A DNA stretch of 64,000 bases from Thamnocephalis sphaerospora (GCA_003614735.1 KZ992436.1:321-64320), one strand, 5' to 3'. Shown: positions 31,657 to 44,120, numbered from the stretch's first letter. The notes: generated by a model not told the origin, from the letters alone. Translations and numbers: made by a program.

Positions 31657-34600
31657 TTATCGCCGTGCCATTTGCACATCCGTCTCGCGAATCAGTTGGT
31701 CCAGCTGGTCTCGCATGCGACGCATTTCCTCTTCCATCTTGCTTTGCGCAAGGTGGGCTCGGTCGCGCATCTCCGCGTAGCCAGTGCGAGCTCGTTCCAG
31801 GGCCTGGCGCAATGTTTCTACCGTATCTACATGGCGGTCATTTGGTTTGGTAAATATGCTTGCTGTTTGCTTTTTTGTGCCAATTTTACCTGGCGCACCA
31901 ACATGGCGATTTGTGTCTTCAAAACGCCCTCGCAAACGATCAGCTTCGGCATGGGCTGCATGCAGCTCTGTCTCTAGTGCGCGAAGACGATCAAAATGCA
32001 TCCGCTCATCCTGTTCGCAACGTCGTGCTAGTTCGCGCTATAATGTGTGCAACGATGAGCCCATGCCGACGCTGTTCAGACATGCTACGTCGCACCTGAA
32101 GTGCCAGCTGTTCGCGTAATGTATTGGTATCGGCGTCGATACGTCGGATCTGCTCGGCTAGACGAGCGTTCTCGCGTCTTAGCGTGTCCGTAAGAGCGCC
32201 CAGTTCGCCACACCGACGCTGTGCCGCAGCAAGGTCTGTAGCCTGCTGTCGAAGGTCAGCCTGCAAGCTAGCAGTACGAAGCAAGCATTAGTGATACGCC
32301 CGTGCACGACTGCTGACAATAGGTAGCAGTAGTCGATGTGCCACCCACCGATCACGCTCGGCCGTCAATGCGCGCAGCCCAGTCGTGTCTGCAGCGTGCG
32401 GCAGCCATGATCGCCGATCTCTTTCGCCTACAATCGACGCACCGTCGCCACGCCGCCGACCTGCATCAGATGCGTCTACCGAGGGTGTCTAGCATGTGCA
32501 GTGCCAAGTGTGTGAGTGTAGCCTGGATCGAGACCGCTGCCATCTTAGCGCACCTGAGCTCTTCGTATGCGCTGCAGTTGATCGTTGGTCTGAGGCAGTG
32601 GAATTAAAGTAGTCAGGCAACGAATACATCTATACCGAGCGACACTAACGGACCTGCTCATAGAGTCCACGCAAATTGTCTCGTTCACAGCGAAGCTCTC
32701 CAAGCAGCGTCTCAACGGTATCCATCTGATGCTGAAGCCTTTTCAGCGATTCTACCAACTTGTCCCTTTCCCTATCACATGTATTATGAGCGTTGGTGTC
32801 ATCAAGTGCATCTAGTCGATCATGCTGTTCCATTGCTCCTAAACTACGTACGATCTTGCGTCGTAAAGCTCACTTGTCAGCCGCTTCATTGATGCGTCCA
32901 ACTTGTGACTTCGTCTAGCATGTCCAATGTTAGCGCTATGCGATATCTATGATTTGACGGCAAGTGCACGCTCACCCACCGCCGCTCCTGGTCCAGCTTT
33001 TTTCTCGTGCGATCCAGCTCTCCTGCAAACACAGCTTGTTCTGGTTCACTGAATTATGACATGCAAATTAGCAGACTTTGGTGGATCCATGTTGAAGAGT
33101 TGCATAACAGTGTGCTTACTTGGCCCCTGATTTTGCCATGGTCGCGATTGCCGGGTCAAGCACCTGTTGGCGCTCCTCTAACGGCATTGGTGTGCGCGTT
33201 AGCAAGTTATTATCACCATCTCCTTGGAAATGTCGGCCGCTTTGTGTAAGGCTTACGCGACACCGTACCATTTGCACCAAGATGATTTTCTTGGCAGTGG
33301 AGTAGCTGTTTCTCCAGGACGATGTTGGTGCGTGCCAGCTCATCTCGCGCACGCTCTGCACTCTCAAGCGCTGCATCCCGCACGTCCAGCTGCTCTTGAA
33401 AGTATGCTATTTGATCCTCAAGCTGGTGAGTGCGTGTGCGCCGATTGGGAGCATCAGGGCCGGTAGCAAGGTCATTTGGTGAAGCTACTTTTACGGCACC
33501 GTCTCGTAGTTGTTTCACTTCGGCAGTCAACTTCAGAATTTGATCATCGCGCTCCTTTAGTGCCTCTCGCACCATATCCATCTGCGTCGCATTGCTACTT
33601 GATCAGCATGTGCTGTGCAAACGCATCATTTAGACATGTCACGCGCACTTACCCGCTGTTCAAATAGTCCGACAATATCGATTATCTGCGGATCTGGCAC
33701 TTGCTGCTTGAAGATAAATTCACCATCGGCTAAGCGTGTGCACAGTAGGTAAATGCGGTGCCGTTCGTGCAGTCACAGGCGTACTCACGCAGTTGCGAGC
33801 TTATCTCAATACGTCGTTGTGGATTTGCAGCTGCGTTAATACACGTTCCAAATACACGTGATTGGCCTATAGACACAGTATGGTGTTAGCAGTAGATAGC
33901 GAACAGCAAACAACGCCAGTAACGGCTCACTGCCCTACCCTGCTCTTCTGTCCCGTCCAGCTGTTGCAGGCGTGTATCCACGCGTAGCCGCTCCTGCTCG
34001 CGCGCATGACGCTCGGCCACAGCCCGCTGCTTGTACAGTTTTACCTGCATCTGCGCAGACTCTAGCGCCTCGTGCGCCTGCCGTTGTGCCCGCGCCAATT
34101 GCGTCTCTGCTGCGTGCCGAGCTCGTTCGCTTTCCAATAGCCTGGTATGCAGTGCAGCTAATTCGGTCTGTAACCGGCCGACTTCCACCTGCAAAACACG
34201 TAGTCGCTACCAACGGTGTTCCGTATAAGTCTTCGCTTTCAAAGGCCGCCTCGATGTGCACTAACTTCACCGTCGTCCGGAGCAGGCACTGTAACGGCCG
34301 CCGTCGGGCGCGCCTCATAGTGTAGTGCCATGAGCGCGAGTGATGGCAAATATGACAGGACAACAGAGAGAGATGCAAAATGTAAACAATGTGATTTACT
34401 ACGCAAGTCGTACACTCGTCATCCTGTGGACGCGGCTGCGATCATCGTCACGGTGCTCGTCGCTGTGGCATGGTGGGCGACGAGGCGGCAGATGCACTGT
34501 CCGCGTCACTGTTACGCCGTCGCAATGCATCGCCGATGTTGCCGAGCAGACGTCGCGGCCGTGTCGATGGGCTAGCAGCAGGAAAATGCGACTCGAGCGA

Positions 34601-35754
34601 GACAGCCTGTCACGACGAGTGAGCGATGCTGCATGCTCATTACAGGATGGACGCCCAGCTGACCTACCTTGCGGTCGAAATCGCCCATAAAGTCGCTCAT
34701 CTCCTTTAGTCGCTCGCTTAGTACACCAAGTTCGTACTGCAGCTTTGATCCTTCCACCGATGCCATTTGTACTCGATCACTGGCTGTGCGATGTTGTTGC
34801 AGCGCATGCTGAACCTCTTCGTGCATTGCCTAATGACAGACACGGCATAGCATATCATACATATTAGCCAGCTGTGTGCCTAATCCCAGCGCATCTGTAG
34901 CTGCACCGACGAAATGCTCACCGAAATCTCCGTTTCGCGTCGCTCAACTAGTGTATCGGCACGCGAAATACGCACGTCCATCTCTGCCGATATGGCCTGC
35001 AACGTCAATAGCGTTAGCGGCTGGTATAGAGATGTGTGCGTTACATCAGGGAAATGGGCTTTGCCTACCTCAAGCTGAGCTACGTCAGCCTGCAGCTTTC
35101 CTTCTGCCTCAAGGTATTCCTGGAAGAGTGCATAAACGCGCACGTCTAGAGTGATGGTATCCCTAACGATCAAAATGTCGCGACCGTCAATACGCACGGT
35201 AAGCTAGCATAGTTAAAAGCGCAATAGTATCACATACAGCTGCTTGTCGTCCAATAATGAGGAGAGGTCGCTGGTAGAACGCGTGCCTCGAAGGCGTTGG
35301 CGCTGGCGGTGCCGTTCTGCCTTTCCCTGATCCATCCACGCGCCGTAAACGCTGTCCATCGACTGTCGCTTTGATAGATCCTTTTGGCGAAGCTGTCGTG
35401 CCGTAAAGTCGGCCAATTCGGCTGCCCGTCGCTGCTGTTTCCGCTGCAGTTCGAGCTGTATTTGCTCGGGCGTTGTCAGCGTAATGGCTATATTAGGCAA
35501 GTAGACAGTTGGCGGTGTGAATAAATGATCAATACGTCGATGGTAGCGCAGAGAAAACGTACACTCATTTCTCGGTAAATCAGCCGAGGCGCCTGCACTC
35601 GCCAGATGCTTTCCTTTGCTATCGCTATTTCTTTTCACGTACGGTGTTTGTTAGCCCACGCCATGTACACCGCATTGGTGCCAGTACAAGCTGTTGCCAC
35701 TTACTGCGTGCGCGAGAGCTTGAAAAAGGCGAGGCTGTTTTCGACTGTCGACAT
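31657..35754 (-). CDS. Long coiled-coil protein with CEP135/Bld10-like segments
   Basis: Many short exons encode almost continuous coiled coil, about 900 residues if it is a single gene. Start MSTVENSLAFFKLSRT at 35754; end LDQLIRETDVQMARR. Two stretches recall CEP135/Bld10: VPDPQIIDIVGLFEQR before a long coil (human DDPYIADLLQVADNR), and ERDKLVESLKRLQHQMD with LRCERDNLRGLYEQV (human ERDELQRMLERFEKYMED with LTAERDKLSVLYNEAQ). CEP135 builds the centriole/basal body cartwheel. The N-terminal third (PEQIQLELQRKQQRRAAEL, VRIDGRDILIVRDTITL) does not match CEP135. The join near 33815-33930 is ambiguous: one reading stops there (IHNDVLR), so two adjacent genes are possible. Coiled-coil similarity alone is weak evidence, hence the moderate score. 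Confidence 0.55.
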
Positions 35755-35884
35755 GCCCTGAAGTGTAGGTGATGGTAGAGCGGCTGGAGACATCTGACCT
35801 GTACCGCCTGCTTTGGTTCCTGGCCTATCGTAGATCAACTCTGGGTGGTAAGCACAGAGCTGACACGCATATGAAGCGGACTTT

Positions 35885-37736
35885 TTACATTTTGATCACC
35901 AGACGTCGCGATGGTTTGGCTGTTTCGGATTTCTTTGCCTGCTCGGTGTAAGCACAAGCTCTTTTGGTGGAGCGCCACCAATTTAGCTTACCGGCAATGC
36001 AGGCCGCCGCATGAATAGTTGATCAAGATGGTTTTCGTACTTTGCATCTCCACCAAGGACGACGTCTGGCACATCGTATGCTCGACCTCGGCCTCGCCAT
36101 AGATACTTGAGTCGATCGACACCATGCACCGTCATGGCAAAACGCTCCAGGTCAAAAGTCTCCACGTCCATTGCCTGTGTATGACCTAGGTTGTTACACA
36201 TTGCTGGTTAGCCCTGCCACTAGATGCAGCAGCAAGCCCATTACCCTTTTTCTCATCCAGTTTGTTTTTCAACATCTATCACCGACCCACGGCGCCAATA
36301 CGCAGCAGTTAGCCTGTGCCGCGTACTACTAGAACGCTTGGACAAACGTACCCGGTGTACCTTGAGCGTCTGCGCACCACGCTGCAAAAACGCATTGTCC
36401 AGACTGCGACAAGTAGACCGATCCAGAAAACCGGTGGTGGCGCTATCGATTGCTTTCTGTATTGCAGCCCATGTTAGTCAATGCACAGTTTACGGTTGCG
36501 CGTACATGGCGAGTGCACGCACCTGAAAGGCCTTGACGCCAGCCTGCAATGAGACTGGATCATCGAACGGATCCTTGCCAACTTGGTAGCCAAGCAAGTA
36601 TAGCTTATTGCGTGCGCCCACTATCTTACTCAGCATCAGCGAGACATTGGCTGGATTAAGCGGCCCCTCTCCCATCTACAAGTACCGACAACATGTTGTT
36701 AGCATACATGGCAATCGCGCTATTCCTTTACCGTCAGCGCGCACCTCTGTTTCGCCCATGCCGTGCTCAACCGAGAACCGTCTTGCTGCTGCCAGCGTTA
36801 TGTCGCATAAAAGCCCGTCAGTCTGTCGCACACTGCCTGTTAAACCAAACAAGTAGAGCGCCGTCTGCACCAGTCGGCCCAGTTCCCAGATGGCATAGTA
36901 AACGGGAACGTTGCCGGAAATGCGGTACAAGCTTTCAAACGAATTCTCGATTGCTTCGCTGTATGGCACAATACCATAGGTTAGCGTCATATTGCCCCAA
37001 GCGTCTCGCCGCGAGTACCTGGGCATGTTGAGGGAAAGTGTAGCACGGCCACTGCATCCAAATCGGCGCAGATTCACATTAAGACAGAGTCGGCCAAGCG
37101 CTGCGTCTACATTGCCATCTGGCACGGGCAGCACATTTAACGACGCATTCAGTCGATTGACATCGTTGGCACAGGCGAAAAGGCCAAGCGGCGTCTAATG
37201 ATGGTAAATTAGACGGCAGACAGGTCAACACAAGACTCGTTGCCGCACTGCAGCCCATGCGCAGCTCAGCTCGCCTCCATGATCCGGAGTGTTTCTCGCT
37301 CGTCCGGCATAATGCTAAGCTGTTCATAGTCTTCCCGCCGCTGTGCATACCCTGTGCACGCTTTGATATGATGCTGTGCATCGCCTGTGAACACAGCCAC
37401 CGAGGCATACTTTCGCTGCCGATCCAGTATCCTACTCGCCATGCTATCAGGCCAAATACTGATTCATATCGCTTTGAACACGCGTGCTTACCATTGCTCT
37501 ACTACGTAGGCTTGGTAACCGGTCAGCGTGACATCCGCCGCCTGCCACGAAAACGCCTCTGGCTGCACCGCACAGCGCAGCGCGAATCTAGCCTGCTCAG
37601 CCATGACAAAGCGCACCTCTTTACCGGCTTTTGCAAGCGAGGCATTGGCTATCCCAGTCGTCGTTGGCGCCGACACGGACGACTGGAGAGGCATGTAGGG
37701 CGGCAGACCGCTGCCGCTGCTGCCCACGCCACTCAT
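35885..37736 (-). CDS. Stb2/Stb6-like fungal protein
   Basis: About seven exons. DVTLTGYQAYVVEQW matches the Stb6 N-terminal domain ending in VEQW/VEKW. PLGLFACANDVNRLNASLNV and LRRFGCSGRATLSL match the next conserved block. GEGPLNPANVSLMLSKIVGA and KDPFDDPVSLQAGVKAFQ follow the usual order. The last coding exon gives KKSETAKPSRRLVIKM and stop at 35885-35887, beyond an intron whose donor follows RRPALP. Yeast Stb2 and Stb6 were found as Sin3-binding proteins; molecular function is unclear. The family is fungal, which supports the assignment of the organism. Confidence 0.8.
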
Positions 37737-38049
37737 GGTCTATCTTGAACTAATATGGTCTTTTGCGGCAAGGCGACGGTACGGCCGCGTGGTCTATGGT
37801 AGTGGTACTCGGATGCTGCGGCGTAGCAGGTGATGAGACGCGAGCAAGTGGATGGGCACAGGAGAGAGAGAATAGTGTGTTGCGGTGGTGACTGTTCCCC
37901 ATGCAACTGCTTTTCAGGCCAGCCGCCTCCGCTCCGTTCGCTAGTTCCTTTTTACTTTTTCACTCGCATTACATCGTCGCCTGCCCTTTGGACCAGGACA
38001 CTCGCTTACCAGCTGGCTTTTGTTTCTCGCCACCGCACGTGAATTCAAC
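37737..38049. other. Divergent intergenic region
   Basis: This 313-base space between the Stb6-like and ZNF706-like starts is CT-rich toward the latter (37910-37960) and has no open gene. It probably contains both promoters. Confidence 0.6.
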
Positions 38050-38559
38050 ATGGGTAATGTAGGTTTCTGCAGCTGCCGCTGGCTCAGATCACAGACCGTC
38101 GAGACCGCTGACGCACACGGCACAGGGAGCCAAGGCACAGATGAGGCGTGAGCGGAACGCCAAAGCCGCAAAGAAGGGCGACAGCAGCCAGAAGAAGGCG
38201 GTAAGTGCGGGGCTGATCTTGCCGCGTGGTCCGGACCAGGTGGCGAAGCATGCACGCGCCAGCAAGGACACCAGCGTGAATTAGCCCTGACGGTCAGCTG
38301 ATTGCCGCGATGCCGTCTCATTGCTGACGAGGTAGAACGAGGCCGCCAAGAACATCATTTGCACAGTATGCCGCTCCACCTTTTTGTGCACGGCGCGCGA
38401 TGCAGCGTACGTATACGGCGAGCCTGCAGGCGGATAGGCGGCGGCGGTGGTTGATGCTGCTTGGAATGCTTACCTGCTTGTCCGTGGACCAGTCTGGCCG
38501 AGCACGCTAGCAACAAGCACAGCAAGACGCTCAAGGAGTGCTTCCCGGAGCGCGGATAA
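38050..38559 (+). CDS. ZNF706-like small zinc finger protein (SERF/4F5-type N-terminus)
   Basis: Four exons give about 75 residues. Exon 1 codes only MGN; then GAKAQMRRERNAKAAKKG with SSQKK, typical of the SERF-like N-terminus. AAKNIICTVCRSTFLC starts the single C2H2 finger, whose second part HASNKHSKTLKECFPERG lies in the last exon. Ligands are the Cys pair of ICTVC and the His pair of EHASNKH. Members of this family (human ZNF706, plant At2g23090-like) are small nuclear proteins of poorly known function. Identity is clear from the N-terminus alone. Confidence 0.9.
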
Positions 38560-39075
38560 TCTGTGCCGCATCAAAGACGACGCTATGGTCGCGATGGGAC
38601 CAATCTTAGCTTGGGCTGAACTCTCCCATCCGATCCGATCTGCCAGCGATGCTGTGTCCGTAGGCAAGCACGGCCATCGACACTCGCTGTCTCCTGCGCC
38701 CACTTCCGACCATGTACGTGCATCCGGGATGGTGCCTGTGAGGTGGCGATGTGAGCGCACCGTGCTGTTCTATGGAGTAAAGACATCGTTTCCGCTTACT
38801 GCCGTCGGCCTCTGCGCGTGATCGTCTCGTGGTGATATCGGGTTATGATCCAGCACACACGTCACCAGGCCCACTGCCACTGCCACCGCCTTCCTTTATC
38901 CGCATCGCCACTTGTCTGCCCCACCACTACGCTACTCGGCCATCTTGCCAGCTGCTGCGTGCCCAAGCTGTATCGTCTATCCGACCGTTCCTTCTCTCTT
39001 TCCGTCACGCATCCCTTGCTCATCCCTGGGAACGTGTGTGTATAGCCTGTCGAGCGAACCAGCAAATCTATCAGC
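38560..39075. other. Upstream region of VMA1
   Basis: This 516-base stretch is rich in pyrimidines just before the VMA1 start (CTTCTCTCTTTCCG at about 38990). Overlapping frames have no domain. It is likely promoter and leader. Confidence 0.55.
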
Positions 39076-42032
39076 ATGGTAAGCCACGAGTTCAGGGTCT
39101 ATGGTCCGGTTGAGAAGAACACAAAGTGTGCAGGGCAGGCTGCTGCGCTCAGGGCCAGGAAGCAGGGCTATGCACTTGCCTGTCTGTCTGCAGACCGCCA
39201 AGCGCACTTGTGGCCACTTGCTAGACGGCCGGCTAACCTTTGGCTAGGCCGGCGCTCTGGAAAATGCCCAAAGGGTTCTGCCCAAGATTAGGGACCATGA
39301 ACGCGAATCTGACTATGGCTCCGTCTTTTCGGTATCCGGCCCGGGTATGTCTACTGCTCTAGCTGCGCTGACGGCGGCAAATATGCCCGTAACGACTGAC
39401 CTGTAACGCCCGTCTATGTGCAGTCGTGGTGGCTGAGCACATGAATGGCACTGCCATGTATGAACTGGTGAGTGCCCCGGATGGCTGCCATCATGACCAG
39501 GTCAGGTGCTGATGTATCGCGGTACCATGATGCATAGGTGCGTGTTGGCCACGAAGAGCTGGTCGGCGAGGTGATTCGTATCGACGGCGACAAGGCTACC
39601 GTTCAGGTTTACGAAGAGACTTGTATCCTTGCGCGCGCATAAATCTTGCGACTGCTGTCTTGTTTTCAGCGTATTCTTGACGCATTTTCAAATAGCCGGC
39701 TTGACGGTTGGCGATCCGGTGCTGCGCTCGGGTCAGCCTCTTTCGGTGGAGCTGGGTCCTGGTACGGTACAGCGGGCTCTATCATCTGGCATCCGCTGGC
39801 TTACACGATGCGCGGCACTCTAGGTATTATGACCAACATCTTTGACGGTATCCAGCGACCGCTCAAGGTAGACAAACTGAGCGGCTGCCTCGATGGCATA
39901 CTCTGTTCTACACTAGGATCTAACCGATGCACGCCGCGATTCATCAGGCTATCCAAGATCTTTCTGAAAGTATCTACATTCCGCGTGGTGTTGCTACGCC
40001 TGCATTGGACACCACCATTACATGGGACTTTGCACCCGCCAACTTCAAGGTAAACGCTGCTGCTACGCTAGATGATGCTTCCATGACCAACCATGACGCG
40101 TTAGGTGGGCGACCACATCACCGGCGGCGACATTTACGGCCATGTCCACGAGAACTCGCTGCTGGCCAACCATGGCATCATGCTGCCGCCCAAGGCGCTC
40201 GGTACCATCACGCACATTGCCGAAAAGGGCAGCTACACGATCGAGGTGCGTTGCGCACTCTGCATCAGCCACGTTAGTGGTGCTTATCTCGTGCTGTTTC
40301 GTGGTTAGGATGTGATCCTTGAGACGGAATTCGAGGGCAAGACGCAAAAGTTTACCATGAAGCAGCTTTGGCCTGTGCGCACACCACGTCCTGTCACCGA
40401 GAAGCTGGCTGCCGATCACCCGCTGCTCACGGGCCAGCGAGTGCTGGATGCGCTGTTCCCGTGCGTGCAGGGCGGTACCACTGCCATTCCGGGTGCGTTC
40501 GGCTGTGGCAAGACGGTCATTTCTCAGTCGCTTTCAAAGTACTCCAACTCGGACGTGATTATCTACGTTGGGTAAGCGTCTGCCGTATTATTGCACTCTG
40601 CAAGTGCCGTTGGATACTGATGTGCACATGTATCCTGTACGTAGATGTGGCGAGCGCGGCAACGAGATGGCCGAAGTGTTGATGGACTTTCCGCAAGTAA
40701 GTCGGCGCCGACCAAGCACACACATGATACCAGCTGACATGAACCGTGGCGATGCTTGTGCTAGCTCACCACCGAAATCAACGGAAAGCAGGAATCGATC
40801 ATGAAGCGCACAGCGCTGGTGGCCAACACCTCCAACATGCCGGTGGCAGCTCGTGAAGCTTCCATCTACACAGGTGCGCGCTGCTGAGGGAATACGTATG
40901 GCTGCGATTTAGCAATGCTGATTGTTTTCCGCGCAGGCATTACGCTTTCCGAGTACTTCCGTGATCAGGGCAAGAACGTAGCTATGATGGCCGACTCGTC
41001 GTCGCGCTGGGCAGAGGCGCTGCGTGAAATTTCCGGTCGTCTTGCTGAGATGCCGGCCGGTACGTTAACATTGTACCAACAGATGCATATGCGACCAACT
41101 CAGGATGCTGATGCGAGCATGGCGTACGCACACTTACAGATAGTGGTTATCCCGCCTACCTCGGCGCTCGTCTTGCTTCCTTCTACGAGCGCGCTGGCAA
41201 GACGATCTGTCTGGGCAACCCACGTCGTGAGGGCAGCGTAACGGTAGTAGGAGCGTATCCTTTGTGTGTCTAGTTAGCTGGGCTGTGCGATGCAGCGTAT
41301 GCTTCATATGTTGCGACCTTGATTCTGCTTGCTTGTGCGCTACAGCGTGTCTCCGCCAGGTGGTGACTTTTCGGATCCGGTCACCTCGGCCACCCTTGGC
41401 ATTGTGCAGGTGTTTTGGGGCCTGGACAAGAAGCTGGCGCAGCGCAAGCACTTCCCGTCCGTCAACTGGTCGCTCTCCTACTCCAAGTACGAGAAGGCTT
41501 TGGCACCGTACTATGAGCTCAACGATCCCGAGTTTATTGATCTGCGCGCCAAGTGCAAGGAGATTCTGCAAAACGAGGAGGATCTTTCTGAGATTGTGCA
41601 GCTGGTCGGCAAGGTTGGTGCTCGTCAAAGCCGACATCTTGATTCCTCTCGATTCTCACTGAGTTGCATGGGCTGCGTCTACAGAGTGGTCTGGCTGAGA
41701 CGGACAAGGTCACGCTCGAGGTGGCGCGTATCATCAAGGATGACTTTTTGCAGCAGAACGGCTACTCCAACTATGACCGCTATTGCCCGTTCTACAAGAC
41801 TGTCTGGCTGCTTCGCAACATGATCGGATTCCACAGGCAGGCTACGCACGCTGTCGAAGCGTCCGACAACCAGATCACCTGGGCAAAGATCCGCGACAAC
41901 ATGGGCGACATGCTCTACAAGCTCAGCTCGATGAAGTTTGAGGATCCGGCCGATGGCGAGGACGCGCTGCGCGAGCGGTACACGGCGCTTCAAAAGGAGA
42001 TGGAGGAGCGCTTCCGGCAGTTGAGCGACTAG
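39076..42032 (+). CDS. VMA1: V-type proton ATPase catalytic subunit A
   Basis: The catalytic subunit of the V1 sector hydrolyses ATP to acidify vacuoles and endosomes. Exon 1 contains only the ATG, next to a GTAAGC donor; exon 2 opens [20 protein letters not shown]. Then [60 protein letters not shown], and the Walker A motif [32 protein letters not shown] and [18 protein letters not shown] are conserved family blocks. The protein ends EERFRQLSD at 42030-42032. There are about 14 introns; no intein is present, but intron 40572-40644 falls exactly at the site where the yeast VMA1 intein sits. About 615 residues, as expected. Confidence 0.97.
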
Positions 42033-42430
42033 ACCGTCAGGCCATCGCCAGCACTGCAAATTCGCTGCCCGGCATGGTACACGCGGTTGCGATGGTGGTG
42101 GAATGCCACAGCGGAGAGATGCGTGGGCATGTGTATGCGTGTATCACATTGGCTGTAGTATCGACGCGCGAATAAATACACACTGGTCGCCACCTTGCTT
42201 GTGCTCGACGAGACAGCCATGCCATTATCACACGCCTGCAAGCTATGTATCGTACATGTTGTTTATGCATTTTGAGTGCGTGCGCACATGCGCAAGCAAA
42301 TGCACGTAGCTTTGCTGCGCCAATACGCCTGCTCGCCAGCCACAGCCGCCCGCTCGTTCTTCACCGCCAAATGCTTCGATCGCTGCATCCACGGACACCG
42401 TATCAATGTAGCACACCACATAGCATGTGT
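42033..42430. other. Convergent intergenic region between VMA1 and FAL1
   Basis: 398 bases holding two 3' ends. An AATAAA at 42171-42176 is a likely polyadenylation signal for VMA1. No gene is seen. Confidence 0.6.
42171..42176 (+). promoter_or_regulatory. AATAAA polyadenylation signal, VMA1
   Basis: A canonical hexamer 139 bases downstream of the VMA1 stop, in sense orientation. The distance is reasonable for a compact fungal 3' UTR. Confidence 0.4.
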
Positions 42431-43892
42431 TTAAATGAGATCCGTAACTGTGAAGAGGAAGGAGACGCAGATGGTTAGCAGCCGTTCATGTGATTCTTTG
42501 TTACCGCTCCACGCACCATTCATCGGCATTTCGTCAATCTGCGTGCTGTAGTACTGCTCGATATCGCGCAAAATCTTGATATCGTCCGACTTGACAAAGT
42601 TGATGGCAACGCCCTTGCGACCAAAGCGGCCCGAGCGACCAATACTAAGTTGCGGCACACCAAGACAGGTTAGTCTAGAAATAGGAAATGCCGACGCTCG
42701 CTTCATGGCTTACCGGTGAATATACAGTTCACGGTTTGGCGGCAGATCGTAGTTGATGACAAGCGACACCTGCTGCACGTCAATGCCACGCGCCCAAATG
42801 TCGGTCGTGATAAGCACACGGCTGTAGAGGACAAAGCAAACGGGTTAGCAGGTGGACTAGCGAGAGATGCTGGCCATAGCTTGCCTGTTGCCTTGGCGGA
42901 ACTCGTGCATGATCGAGTCGCGCTCCTTTTGCGCCATGTCACCGTGCATTGCACTGACGGTAAAGTTGGCTTCGCGCATCTTCTCGGTCAGCCAGTCGAC
43001 CTTGCGCCGCGTGTTGCAGAAAATGACGGCCTGGGTGATGGTGAGCGTGTCGTAGAGGTCACAGAGCGTGTCGAATTTCCAGTCCTCGCGTTCCACTGAC
43101 ACAAAGAACTGCTTGATGCCCTCGAGCGTAATTTCATCACGCTTGACCAGAATGCGAATGGGATCGGTCATGAACATCGTGGTCATTTCTAGCACGTCTT
43201 GCGGTAGCGTGGCAGAAAGAAGAACCACCTGCGTGGCAGGCGGCAGATGGCGGTAGACGTCATAGATCTGCTCCTTGAAGCCGCGGTTCAGCAGCTCGTC
43301 CGCCTCGTCCAGCACCAGCATCTTGATGTTCTGGACGCGCAGATGACGGCGACGGATCATATCAAATACACGACCGGGCGTGCCCGAGACAACATGCTGG
43401 CCATGGTCCAGCTTCTTGATGTCCTCGCCAACACTGGTGCCGCCGATGCATGCGTGACACTGCACGTTCATATAGTCGCCCAGCGCCAGAATCACCGACT
43501 GGATTTGGGTCGCAAGCTCGCGCGTTGGCGACAATACCAGCGCCTGCGTCTCGCGCAGCGTTGTGTCGATGGCCTGCAAAATGGAGATGCTGAATGTGGC
43601 CGTCTTACCCGTGCCCGACTGTGCCTGCGCAATCACATCGCGGCCCTGGGTGATGGGCACGATCGCGCGCTGCTGAATCGCAGACGGCTTTTCGAAATCT
43701 GCCGCAAACAAATGTGACGCGGTGAGCTGCTGCTGGCGTGGTTGGCTGGCCGTGTGCCCACAACTCACTGTATGCATAGATGCCACGCAGCAGATCCTCT
43801 TTGAGGCCGATCGAATCAAAGGTCGGCGCGATCTCCACGTCGTGGCTGGTCTCAAACACCAGCTTATCGTCCTTGCTATGATCAAACGACAT
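42431..43892 (-). CDS. FAL1: DEAD-box RNA helicase eIF4A3/Fal1
   Basis: Start [24 protein letters not shown]-box motifs run in order: [12 protein letters not shown] (Q motif), AQSGTGKT (I), PTRELA (Ia), TPGR (Ib), DEAD (II), SAT (III), then ARGID (V) and HRIGRSGR (VI, split by an intron). The end EMPMNVTDLI is diagnostic of eIF4A3 rather than eIF4A1/2. In most eukaryotes eIF4A3 is the core of the exon junction complex; in yeast Fal1 works in 18S rRNA processing. In this intron-rich genome an exon-junction role is plausible. Four introns. It shares a short divergent promoter with the splicing gene PRP9. Confidence 0.95.
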
Positions 43893-44000
43893 GGTGGGCG
43901 GCAGGTGCTGGACTGCAGATGTGTGTAAAGGAAAGAGCGACGATGAGCACTGAATCACGCGCAAAGGAAAAAGGTAAGCAAACGGAAAAGCACCACTAGG

Positions 44001-44036
<36 letters not shown>

Positions 44037-44120
44037 CCAACGTCTACACGCCGTACGCTTTCGTTTGGACATTGAACACGTCGGTACTGTTGTAGCCTGT
44101 TGCTCATCCCTATAACCATC
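43893..44120. promoter_or_regulatory. Bidirectional promoter FAL1/PRP9
   Basis: 228 bases separate the two divergent start codons, so both promoters overlap here. A long CA run lies in the middle. Confidence 0.6.
44002..44033. repeat. AC dinucleotide microsatellite in the FAL1/PRP9 promoter
   Basis: About 16 perfect CA units between two divergent splicing-related genes. Length variation here could affect spacing of promoter elements. Confidence 0.9.

Noticed and set aside
40561-40680. Possible VMA1 intein
   Set aside because: Only a 73-base spliceosomal intron is present; no intein coding sequence.
43247-43717. 156-codon plus-strand ORF
   Set aside because: Antisense to the FAL1 helicase core; no domain.
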